Positions 1 to 5,756 are shown, counted from the stretch's first letter. The stretch: DNA of 5,933 nucleotides from Mycobacteriales bacterium (GCA_018376445.1 JAHABL010000022.1:1-5933); one strand, 5' to 3'. Translations and numbers: made by a program. The notes: generated by a model from the letters alone, not told the origin.

Positions 1-63
1 CGCGACCTTGATCGCGTACTCAATGACGACCCACACGGTCGCGAGCGTCGTCTGCCACTCCAT
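1..63 (-). CDS. Cardiolipin synthase, N-terminal fragment (probable)
   Basis: An ATG on the minus strand at 63-61 opens a frame that stays open to the window edge, giving 21 residues: MEWQTTLATV then WVVIEYAIKVA. The segment is hydrophobic and resembles, from memory, the first transmembrane segment of actinobacterial cardiolipin synthases, where a similar stretch precedes a V-P-x-N-R-R-P motif. That motif and the two phospholipase-D HKD motifs would lie outside this window. Such enzymes are membrane proteins that make cardiolipin from phosphatidylglycerol or CDP-diacylglycerol. There is only a weak ribosome binding site (GAG about 14 bases upstream). The gene is divergent from the sugar locus and is probably an unrelated housekeeping neighbour. 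With so few residues, another membrane protein cannot be excluded. Confidence 0.5.
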   Translation of the reverse strand, partial: MEWQTTLATVWVVIEYAIKVA

Positions 64-94
64 GCCCCGATGATCTCACGACCCACCGACACGA

Positions 95-114
95 ATCCCT
101 AGCGCGCATCCCTA
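95..114. repeat. Direct repeat ATCCCTA x2
   Basis: ATCCCTA occurs at 95-101 and 108-114, 13 bases apart start to start. On the minus strand this reads TAGGGAT twice, about 30-50 bases before the cls-like start codon, where its promoter should lie. It may be a regulator site or chance; a 7-base repeat is short. Confidence 0.3.
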
Positions 115-155
115 CCGAGAAGACGCATGTCATTCCAAGCAATCAACACCCTTGA

Positions 156-173
156 TAACGGTTAGGTAACGGT
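156..173. repeat. Direct repeat TAACGGT x2, possible regulator site
   Basis: TAACGGT is present at 156-162 and 167-173, spaced 11 bases start to start, close to one helical turn. Tandem half-sites on the same DNA face are typical of direct-repeat-binding regulators. It sits just upstream of the first palindrome before the lacI-type gene. The function is inferred only from position and spacing. Confidence 0.3.
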
Positions 174-178
174 CTTTG

Positions 179-195
179 CGTCAACGCGTTTGACG
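179..195. promoter_or_regulatory. Operator-like palindrome 1 (CGTCAA-N5-TTGACG)
   Basis: CGTCAACGCGTTTGACG has 6-base inverted arms (CGTCAA / TTGACG) and contains the perfect 8-base palindrome AACGCGTT at 183-190. LacI-family operators are typically palindromes with a central CG flanked by A/T-rich half-sites, and this fits. It overlaps a TTGACG that could be a -35 box, so a bound repressor could block polymerase. The likely ligand protein is the regulator encoded 43 bases downstream (inference). Confidence 0.5.
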
Positions 196-207
196 TTTTT
201 ACAGTCA

Positions 208-223
208 CGTCAATCGATTGATG
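208..223. promoter_or_regulatory. Operator-like palindrome 2 (CGTCAA-TCGA-TTGATG)
   Basis: TCAATCGATTGA at 210-221 is a perfect 12-base palindrome centred on CG. With its flanks it reads CGTCAATCGATTGATG, repeating the CGTCAA...TTGAYG half-sites of the first palindrome with a 4-base instead of 5-base centre. The two dyad centres lie about 29 bases apart. It ends only a few bases before the ribosome binding site of the regulator gene, a good position for autorepression. Confidence 0.5.
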
Positions 224-226
224 CCG

Positions 227-232
227 AAGGAG
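227..232 (+). promoter_or_regulatory. Ribosome binding site fixing the regulator start
   Basis: AAGGAG lies 5 bases before the GTG at 238. This supports the GTG start over the upstream in-frame TTG at 190, which lies inside operator-like palindrome 1 and has no ribosome binding site. Confidence 0.7.
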
Positions 233-237
233 TCGTC

Positions 238-1263
238 GTGATCACGTTGAAGGACATTGCCGCTACGGTGGGCGTCTCGCCGTCCGCGGTGTCCCTGGTC
301 ATCAACGACCGCCACGAGGGTCGAATCAATGCTGAGACTGCTCAGCGCATCCGCACGGCCGTCCGGGAGATGGGCTACATCCCGAACCAGCTGGCACGAG
401 GGCTGAAGACCAAACGAACCCACACCATCGGGATCTTGTCCGACCGAGTGGCCAGCGCGCCCTTCGCTGGACACATGCTGGAGGGAGTACAGACCGCGGC
501 TTGGGACGCCGGGTACCTCGGCATGGTCATCGACACCACCGACCGGCCCGAACTCATGGAACAGTCAGTGCGGTCCCTACTGCAACGGGATATCGACGGA
601 CTCATCGTGGCCGCGGAGTACCACCGTCAGGTCACGCTTCCCCCTATACCTCCCACGATTCCCCTCATTGTGCTCGACGGCGTCCCACACGGTGCATCAC
701 ACGCGGACAGCGTCGTTCCTGATGAGGCCGGCGGAGCTTACGCCGCTACCAGTCATCTTCTAGAGAAAGGACATCGTCGGATCGCGTTCTGCAATGTCGG
801 GGGAGAGCGTTTCGTCGCCTCGCGACTGCGCTACGAGGGGTACGCACGAGCCCTGCGTGAGCACGAGGCTCAGGTAGATCCCCACCATGTCATCGAGCTG
901 GAGGACACGGCGACAGCAGAGGCCTACCGACCCCTTCAGAAGCTTCTGTCCAGAAAAGATCGCCCTACGGCGATCTTCTGCTTCTCAGACCAAATCGCCT
1001 TCGCCGCATATCAGGCCGCCGATGCACTGGATCTACGTATCCCGCAGGACTTGTCCATTATCGGTTTCGACGACCAGCGCTTTATCGCAGATGCCCTGCG
1101 GCCCGCGCTGACCACTGTACGTCTACCCCACTATGAGATGGGCGCCTGGGCCGCACAACGCCTCATCAGCCGTATCCACGGCGAGATCAAGCGGCCCCCA
1201 AGCGCCACACGGATCCCCTGCCCACTCATAGTCCGCGGGTCTGCAGGTCCGCCGTCTCCGTAA
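238..1263 (+). CDS. LacI-family transcriptional regulator
   Basis: A 341-residue sugar-responsive DNA-binding repressor, the usual length for the LacI/GalR family. The N-terminus reads MITLKDIAATVGVSPSAVS, the standard LacI helix-turn-helix (residues 4-23). YIPNQLARGLK at 47-57 matches the hinge helix, with Leu at 56 as in LacI. From about residue 63 (TIGILSD) a periplasmic-binding-protein-like sensor domain follows, with the family signature IIGFDD at 274-279 and the P-x-LTTV segment after it. The GTG start gives the canonical N-terminus and has AAGGAG before it. Two operator-like palindromes lie directly upstream, suggesting autoregulation. A 112-base gap separates it from the transporter genes on the same strand. 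It probably senses the imported furanoside or a breakdown product; the effector cannot be read from sequence. Confidence 0.93.
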   Translation: MITLKDIAATVGVSPSAVSLVINDRHEGRINAETAQRIRTAVREMGYIPNQLARGLKTKRTHTIGILSDRVASAPFAGHMLEGVQTAAWDAGYLGMVIDTTDRPELMEQSVRSLLQRDIDGLIVAAEYHRQVTLPPIPPTIPLIVLDGVPHGASHADSVVPDEAGGAYAATSHLLEKGHRRIAFCNVGGERFVASRLRYEGYARALREHEAQVDPHHVIELEDTATAEAYRPLQKLLSRKDRPTAIFCFSDQIAFAAYQAADALDLRIPQDLSIIGFDDQRFIADALRPALTTVRLPHYEMGAWAAQRLISRIHGEIKRPPSATRIPCPLIVRGSAGPPSP

Positions 1264-1310
1264 GAGGACCCCGCACTCCTAATCACACCCTCACGCCCAA
1301 TTCCTCCCGA

Positions 1311-1352
1311 CCCACATCGCAGTGGGCCGGTACTTGGCGCGCCCGCGCGCCA
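1311..1352 (+). other. Hairpins in the regulator-transporter gap
   Basis: The 112-base gap (1264-1375) carries two inverted repeats. CCCAC (1311-1315) pairs with GTGGG (1322-1326) across 6 bases. TGGCGCGC (1335-1342) and GCGCGCCA (1345-1352) form a perfect 8-base inverted repeat with only CC between them, so a real RNA hairpin would have about 7 pairs and a 4-base loop. No T-run follows either. They could reduce read-through from the regulator gene, protect the transporter mRNA 5' end, or bind a protein as DNA. I see no convincing separate promoter in this gap. Confidence 0.4.
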
Positions 1353-1361
1353 GACAACCAC

Positions 1362-1368
1362 AAAGGAG
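1362..1368 (+). promoter_or_regulatory. Ribosome binding site of the binding-protein gene
   Basis: AAAGGAG sits 7 bases before the ATG at 1376. It fixes this start over the in-frame GTG at 1322, which would add 18 Arg-rich residues before the signal peptide. Confidence 0.8.
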
Positions 1369-1375
1369 AAGAATC

Positions 1376-2695
1376 ATGACAACAACAAGACGCCAGGTCC
1401 TCCAGTGTGCCGCCGGTGCTCTGGCTGCCGCGGTGACTGCGTCACTTGCCGGATGCAGTAACGTCTCCAGTGGAGGAGACTCCAAGACCTTCACGATCCT
1501 GCAGTACGAGAACCCCGAAAGCGCTCAAGGCCAAGGCTGGGCACTGGCGGTCGAGCTATTCAAGAAGAAGCACCCTGACGTCACTGTCGATTACCAAACC
1601 ACCAGCTTCGACGCGATGAGGCAGAACGCCAAGGTGACACTCACCGGCCAGGACGTCCCCGACGTCATCGAGTTCAACAAGGGAAACTCCGACGGCGGTC
1701 AGCTCGCGGCCCAAGGTTTGCTCACACCACTGACAGAAATCGTCGAAGAGCGCGGATGGGACACCAAGATCACGGGCGGTATGCAAGCCTTCGCCAAATA
1801 TGACGATCAGGGTCTTGCAGGCTCGGGCGATTGGTACGGCATACCCAATATCGGCGAGTACGTCATGTTCTACTACAACAAGGACCTCTTCGCTCAGGCT
1901 GGGATCACGGACGTGCCGACCACGCTGGTGGAGTTCGAGGCAGCAATGGACTCACTGGTTGCCGCTGGTCTCACCCCCGTCTCCTCCTCCGCAGCGACAA
2001 GTCAGGGCTTTAACCAGATGTGGGTCTGGTACTCCCTTGTGTCTGCGGGTGCCACCCGCGATGAGATTGACGACTTCATGTTCCTGCGTCAGCCAGTGGA
2101 CTTCTCGAAGAGCCCATGGAGTGACGCCGCACAGCGATTCGAGGAGTGGATCGACAAGGGCTACGTCGGCACCGAGCTGGGCGGCCTCAACTTCGAGCAG
2201 GCAACGGTCAATTTCCTCAACGGAGACAAGGCCATGCTCATCTGGAACCAGGGGGAGTTCGCGCGTATCCGCGAGCAGGCTCCTTTTGAGTGGGGATACT
2301 TCACCCTCCCCGGCGCTCAGATGCAGATGGGATCGAGCGGTCACCTTTGGGGTGTGCCTGCTAATGCCAAGAACAAGGAGCTCGCCTACGACTGGATCGA
2401 GATCACGCTGAGCGCCGAGGTCCAGAACAAGATCGGGCAGCTGGGCGGGCTGCCGCTAGCAGGCGATGCATCCACGATCACTGACGATCTCACCCGCGCG
2501 TACACCGAGCGTTTCAACGAGCTCTTGAAAGCAGACTCCTTAAGCTTCTACCCCGACTATCCGATTCCGGGGTTCCTTGACTTCATCCAGTCCGGCATGC
2601 AGGCCATGTCTAACGGCAACATGACCGCCGAGGACTGGACCCGCGACCTCCAGGCCTTCTACGACGACGGCCGCGACGCAACCCTCGCAGGCTGA
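1376..2695 (+). CDS. ABC transporter sugar-binding lipoprotein (family 1 solute-binding protein)
   Basis: A 439-residue extracellular carbohydrate-binding protein of the SBP_bac_1 / CUT1 type, anchored to the outer face of the membrane by lipid. The signal peptide begins MTTTRRQVLQ, with a twin-arginine-like TRRxxL pattern, then an Ala-rich hydrophobic core and the lipobox LAGC with the lipidated Cys at 27. A Ser/Gly-rich linker follows. Mature-domain signatures include YGIPN (154-158) and YYNKDLF (166-172), characteristic of this family, with several Trp/Tyr residues suited to stacking on sugars. Full length, with no break. It is followed by two permease genes, so it delivers the substrate to that channel. 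CUT1 systems usually carry di- and oligosaccharides. The GH172 gene downstream suggests a fructofuranoside or arabinofuranoside cargo, which is inference. Confidence 0.93.
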   Translation: MTTTRRQVLQCAAGALAAAVTASLAGCSNVSSGGDSKTFTILQYENPESAQGQGWALAVELFKKKHPDVTVDYQTTSFDAMRQNAKVTLTGQDVPDVIEFNKGNSDGGQLAAQGLLTPLTEIVEERGWDTKITGGMQAFAKYDDQGLAGSGDWYGIPNIGEYVMFYYNKDLFAQAGITDVPTTLVEFEAAMDSLVAAGLTPVSSSAATSQGFNQMWVWYSLVSAGATRDEIDDFMFLRQPVDFSKSPWSDAAQRFEEWIDKGYVGTELGGLNFEQATVNFLNGDKAMLIWNQGEFARIREQAPFEWGYFTLPGAQMQMGSSGHLWGVPANAKNKELAYDWIEITLSAEVQNKIGQLGGLPLAGDASTITDDLTRAYTERFNELLKADSLSFYPDYPIPGFLDFIQSGMQAMSNGNMTAEDWTRDLQAFYDDGRDATLAG

Positions 2696-2702
2696 TCGAG
2701 TG

Positions 2703-2724
2703 GGGGCCCGCCTCGGTGGGCCCC
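2703..2724 (+). terminator. Intercistronic hairpin after the binding-protein gene
   Basis: GGGGCCC (2703-2709) and GGGCCCC (2718-2724) form a perfect 7-bp GC stem around an 8-base loop, starting 7 bases after the stop codon. There is no T-run, and the next ribosome binding site begins only 5 bases later. It therefore looks like a partial terminator or RNA-stabilising element, which would leave binding-protein mRNA in excess over permease mRNA, as in other sugar ABC operons. Strength is unknown. Confidence 0.55.
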
Positions 2725-2729
2725 GCCCT

Positions 2730-2736
2730 GGAGGAG
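2730..2736 (+). promoter_or_regulatory. Ribosome binding site of permease 1
   Basis: GGAGGAG lies 6 bases before the ATG at 2743. This choice rejects the in-frame GTG at 2716, which falls inside the intercistronic hairpin. Confidence 0.8.
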
Positions 2737-2742
2737 TCACTC

Positions 2743-3672
2743 ATGTCTACCGCCACCACCCAGGCCCCGCGTCGCACTCTGACACGCCAGGGCCCCTACT
2801 GGCTCTATCTCCTGCCTCTTGCGGCAGGCTTCCTCACCGTTGTTGCTGCTCCGTTCGCAATGAACGTCTATACCAGCCTGTTCCATTGGAAAGGTGGCCA
2901 AGCGCCCATGCGCTGGGCCGGTCTGGAGAACTACGCGACGCTGCTGACCGACGCGACCTTCTGGCGTTCTTTTCAGAACAGCCTCGCCATGATCGTAGCC
3001 ATCACGATCATCCCTACGATCATCGGCGTGCTGCTCGCAGCCTTGTTGTTCGACTATCTCGGTCGCCGGTTCGGTGACCGTGCAATCGCAGTGCTGCGTG
3101 CGACCTACTATCTTCCCCAGATCCTGCCGATTGCTGTGGCAGGTTTTATCTGGTCAACCATCCTCAATACTCGCCAGGGCTCCCTCACCCTGCTGCTTCA
3201 TGGACTGGGGATCCAGCAGACGCCTGACTGGCTCGGCGATCCAGGCGTAGCAATCTACTCAGTCATGCTCATGCTCGTCTGGCTGCAGATCGGGTACCCG
3301 GTCGTCATCTTCATGTCAGCGCTTCAGCGCGTAGACCCCGAGCTGTACGAGGCAGCCGAGCTGGACGGCGCTGGGTGGTGGCGGAGGTTCCAGGCGATCA
3401 CGATCCCTCAGATCCGCCCTGAGATCTTTGTTGTCGTCCTGACCGCGACTATCGCAGCGCTCAAGGTCTTTGCCCCAATTCTCATCCTCACGGGTGGTGG
3501 GCCCGAGAACTCAACAGTTGTCCCGTCCTACTACGCCTATCGGAACTTCTTCGAGCTTTCACGCGTGGGCTATGGATCAACGATCGCCACCGTGATGTCG
3601 ATCGTCATCTTCATCGTCGCCACCGCGATGCTCGCTTGGCAGCATCGTGAGTCCAGGAAGGAAGGCCGCTGA
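2743..3672 (+). CDS. Sugar ABC transporter permease 1 (MalF/UgpA type)
   Basis: A 309-residue integral membrane subunit of a CUT1 carbohydrate importer. Six hydrophobic segments are visible at about residues 20-42, 80-103, 118-140, 170-193, 228-249 and 277-298. The cytoplasmic EAA loop, which docks the ATPase, starts at E203 (EAAELDGAG) and ends with ITIPQIRP near 219-226. The TGGGP at 250-254 with nearby Ser-Thr is common in this subfamily. It forms a heterodimer with the next gene product; the binding lipoprotein docks on the outside. The start has a strong GGAGGAG. Its stop overlaps the start of the second permease by one base (TGATG), so translation is probably coupled. No ATPase gene accompanies the pair here. 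Confidence 0.94.
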   Translation: MSTATTQAPRRTLTRQGPYWLYLLPLAAGFLTVVAAPFAMNVYTSLFHWKGGQAPMRWAGLENYATLLTDATFWRSFQNSLAMIVAITIIPTIIGVLLAALLFDYLGRRFGDRAIAVLRATYYLPQILPIAVAGFIWSTILNTRQGSLTLLLHGLGIQQTPDWLGDPGVAIYSVMLMLVWLQIGYPVVIFMSALQRVDPELYEAAELDGAGWWRRFQAITIPQIRPEIFVVVLTATIAALKVFAPILILTGGGPENSTVVPSYYAYRNFFELSRVGYGSTIATVMSIVIFIVATAMLAWQHRESRKEGR

Positions 3673-4520
3673 TGCCAGCTCCCACCACAAAGCGCAGAAA
3701 GCGGACGGCCCTGAACTGGGTGATGCTGGGACTTGCCGCCATGATCGCCGTCGTCATGGCATCACCGTTTCTACTCCTTGTGCTCAACTCTTTCAAGACG
3801 GGAGCCGACTACTCCACCAACGGTCCGCTGGCCTGGCCTACGAGTTTTACTCTCGATGCTTTCGTCAGCTATCTCAACCGCGTGAACTTCCCGCGAGCGC
3901 TTTGGAATTCGATCCTGAGCTCGACCATCATCGCCTTCGCCTCTGCCGCGCTCGCTCTCTTGGCTTCTTATGCCATTGGAATAGGCAGGATCCGTGCTAG
4001 CATCACCATCACAGCAATCCTGCTGATCGCCACCATGGTGCCGCATGAGGCACTGATCTATCCCCTCTTCTACGGAGCCCAGGCAACCGGCCTCCTCAAC
4101 TCAATCTGGTCGATCATCGCGGTCTTCATCGTCCTGTGGGCGGCCTACGGCACCTACATCCTGTCCAACGTCATGTCGACTTTTCCCCGCGAAGTGCTCG
4201 AGGCTGCGGCGATCGACGGTGCGGGTCGTCGCCACATCCTGTGGTCCGTCGTCTACCCGATTGTCCGCCCCACCCTCACCGTGCTCGTGGTCTTCATCTT
4301 CATCTGGTCCTGGAACGAGTTCTACATTCCCTTGATCTTGCTTGGGGACCCCGCCTCCCAAACCGTGCCAATCGCGTTGTCCACACTTCGTGGGCAGCAC
4401 TCGATCGATATCACCGTCGTCAACGCAGGCTCACTGCTGTCCCTGATCCCGACGCTGATCTTCTTCCTCCTCTTCCAACGCACGATCAGCCGCGGCGTCA
4501 TCGCCGGAGCTGTGAAGTAA
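3672..4520 (+). CDS. Sugar ABC transporter permease 2 (MalG/UgpE type)
   Basis: A 282-residue partner permease with a short basic N-terminus (TKRRKR) followed by about six membrane segments, the first at about 15-39. The EAA docking loop begins at E177 (EAAAIDGAG) and runs to YPIVRP, the typical CUT1 form. Length and order (shorter permease second) match MalG/LacG/UgpE-like proteins. The ATG shares its A with the TGA stop of the upstream permease, and AGGAAGGAAGG about 6 bases before it supports initiation. The two permeases should form the transmembrane channel for the imported sugar. The next gene follows after a 36-base gap with no hairpin, consistent with one operon. Confidence 0.94.
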   Translation: MPAPTTKRRKRTALNWVMLGLAAMIAVVMASPFLLLVLNSFKTGADYSTNGPLAWPTSFTLDAFVSYLNRVNFPRALWNSILSSTIIAFASAALALLASYAIGIGRIRASITITAILLIATMVPHEALIYPLFYGAQATGLLNSIWSIIAVFIVLWAAYGTYILSNVMSTFPREVLEAAAIDGAGRRHILWSVVYPIVRPTLTVLVVFIFIWSWNEFYIPLILLGDPASQTVPIALSTLRGQHSIDITVVNAGSLLSLIPTLIFFLLFQRTISRGVIAGAVK

Positions 4521-4556
4521 CGCACCGTTTTCCGCCTCAACCCCATGAGAGAACAC

Positions 4557-5654
4557 ATGTTTATCCAGTGGAATCACCTACGTAACAACGGCCGTCTACG
4601 TAGCCGTGCCATCAACGCTGAGAACCCGACCGGCGCGCCTGGTGCTGCCGCGTCAGCCAGCTCGGCGCTCGGTCCTGGTCGCAAAGGCAGCGCCTGGTAC
4701 GAGCTGCCCTCAGGAGGAAAGCTGACCCTCGCCGAGATCACCGGTCCCGGAGTCATCCGACATATCTGGATCACCGTCGCAGACAAGACACCCGCGGGCC
4801 CTTTTGTTCTACGCGATCTGGTCCTACGCGCATACTGGGACGGCTCAGACTCTCCCTCCGTAGAAGTCCCCCTCGGAGACTTCTTCTGTAACGGCTTCGG
4901 CCAACGTAGCCTCGTCACCTCCGAGCCGATCGTCGTCGCCCCTACCGGAGGAATGAACTGCTACTTCCCTATGCCCTTCCGCACCGGAGCGCGTCTAGAG
5001 CTCTCCAGCGAGCATCCCGGAGACCTCCCCCACGTCTTCTTCCAGGTTGACTACACCACCGGAGATGACATCGCTGCGTGGCCTGGATATTTCCACGCGC
5101 AATGGCGCCGTAGCAACGCCACCACCAGGCCCGGCCAGGACCATGTCATCCTGGACAACGTCCAAGGACCGGGAACATACGTCGGCACCTACGTCGCACT
5201 TGCGTCACTGCATCGCTACTGGTGGGGCGAAGGAGAAGTCAAGTTCTTCATTGACGACGATGAGAACCTACCCACGCTATGCAGCACTGGGTTGGAGGAC
5301 TACGCCGGCGGCGCGTGGGCCTTCCAGGACGAGCTGCGCTCTGATCCTGAGCCAATGATCCTGAACTTCTGCGCCCCGTACTGCGGATACCCCTTCGCTA
5401 GTGCTACTGACTCCACCAAGGCCTCAGAGTTCTCGACAGCCATGCTGCCCATGCACGGCCTGTACCGGTGGCACCTGCCCGACCCGATCTACTTCCAGGA
5501 ACGGCTCAAGGTGACCGTTCAGCAGATCGGGACCTGGGACCACGGACTGTTCGAGCGTTCCGATGACGTCTCGACCACTGCGTACTGGTACCAGACATCC
5601 CTCGGTACATCCTTTCCGCCTTTGCCACCGGCCCCCGAGCGGGCTCCGCGCTGA
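4557..5654 (+). CDS. DUF2961 / GH172-family glycoside hydrolase
   Basis: A 365-residue protein recognised as DUF2961, now glycoside hydrolase family GH172. Signatures are SRAINAENPTG near the N-terminus, GPGVIRHIWIT, NCYFPMPF, and the core GEGEVKFFIDDDENLP followed by STGLEDYAGGAW. Conserved acidic residues here (E225, E227, E247) are the best catalytic candidates; I cannot assign nucleophile and acid from sequence alone. Known GH172 enzymes act on alpha-D-fructofuranosides (difructose dianhydride I / inulobiose) or alpha-D-arabinofuranosides, often as oligomers. There is no signal peptide or membrane anchor, so it probably acts in the cytoplasm on sugar brought in by the upstream transporter. 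I chose ATG 4557 because GAGAG lies 4 bases before it; ATG 4545 has no ribosome binding site and adds only MREH. The family call is strong, the substrate open. Confidence 0.88.
   Translation: MFIQWNHLRNNGRLRSRAINAENPTGAPGAAASASSALGPGRKGSAWYELPSGGKLTLAEITGPGVIRHIWITVADKTPAGPFVLRDLVLRAYWDGSDSPSVEVPLGDFFCNGFGQRSLVTSEPIVVAPTGGMNCYFPMPFRTGARLELSSEHPGDLPHVFFQVDYTTGDDIAAWPGYFHAQWRRSNATTRPGQDHVILDNVQGPGTYVGTYVALASLHRYWWGEGEVKFFIDDDENLPTLCSTGLEDYAGGAWAFQDELRSDPEPMILNFCAPYCGYPFASATDSTKASEFSTAMLPMHGLYRWHLPDPIYFQERLKVTVQQIGTWDHGLFERSDDVSTTAYWYQTSLGTSFPPLPPAPERAPR
4578..4603 (+). repeat. Inverted repeat in the start of the GH172 gene
   Basis: CTACGTA (4578-4584) is complementary to TACGTAG (4597-4603), with a 12-base loop that itself contains the palindrome ACGGCCGT (4588-4595). 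It lies about 20-46 bases into the coding region, where mRNA structure can affect translation. The gene also has a weak ribosome binding site. This may simply reflect codon use in an Arg/Asn-rich stretch. Confidence 0.3.
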
Positions 5655-5656
5655 CC

Positions 5657-5662
5657 GGAGGA
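5657..5662 (+). promoter_or_regulatory. Strong ribosome binding site after the GH172 gene
   Basis: GGAGGA lies three bases after the GH172 stop and 5 bases before an ATG at 5668. It is better than the site of the GH172 gene itself and indicates that translation once continued, or still continues, into another cistron. Confidence 0.5.
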
Positions 5663-5667
5663 ACAGT

Positions 5668-5727
5668 ATGAGGCGCAACATCATTGCGCTCAACCATCCT
5701 CCAAGTCAGCCTCTGTCCTCGGCATGA
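5668..5727 (+). CDS. Short ORF (19 aa), possible gene remnant
   Basis: The ORF encodes MRRNIIALNHPPSQPLSSA and then stops at TGA. Its start has an excellent ribosome binding site and is 13 bases from the previous stop, the spacing of an operon gene. The product is too short to place in a family and shows no membrane segment. It could be the truncated start of a lost downstream enzyme, a real small protein, or an accident of a purine-rich stretch. None of the other frames I read after the stop continues a recognisable protein before the terminator hairpin, so if it is a remnant, most of the gene is gone rather than frameshifted. Confidence 0.3.
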   Translation: MRRNIIALNHPPSQPLSSA

Positions 5728-5756
5728 CAACTCATGTCTCGCCCTCGTCATAGGGC

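Larger units (their letters stand above)
64..237. promoter_or_regulatory. Divergent intergenic region between cls-like gene and lacI-type regulator
   Basis: This stretch of 174 bases carries no convincing ORF. It should hold the promoters for both flanking genes. A TTGACG (190-195) could be a -35 box, but the best -10 at 16-17 bases spacing is the poor AATCGA/ATCGAT around 213-218, so I do not call a promoter. The right half holds two palindromes and a short direct repeat, listed separately; the left half holds a second short direct repeat. Confidence 0.5.

Noticed and set aside
190..237. TTG at 190 as start of the regulator gene
   Set aside because: It adds 16 residues not seen in the family, has no ribosome binding site and lies in an operator-like palindrome; GTG 238 gives the canonical LacI N-terminus.
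1322..1375. GTG at 1322 as start of the binding-protein gene
   Set aside because: It would put an Arg-rich extension before a complete lipoprotein signal; AAAGGAG points to ATG 1376.
1952..2344. 130-codon minus-strand ORF inside the binding-protein gene
   Set aside because: Antisense shadow with no family features or ribosome binding site that I can see.
1800..2411. 203-codon plus-strand ORF inside the binding-protein gene
   Set aside because: Ser/Arg/Thr-rich shadow in another frame of a gene with clear family signatures.
2716..2742. GTG at 2716 as start of permease 1
   Set aside because: It lies inside the intercistronic hairpin, and GGAGGAG precedes ATG 2743.
4136..4585. 149-codon plus-strand ORF spanning the permease 2 / GH172 junction
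   Set aside because: His/Arg/Pro-rich composition typical of a wrong frame in high-GC DNA; it overlaps two well-supported genes.
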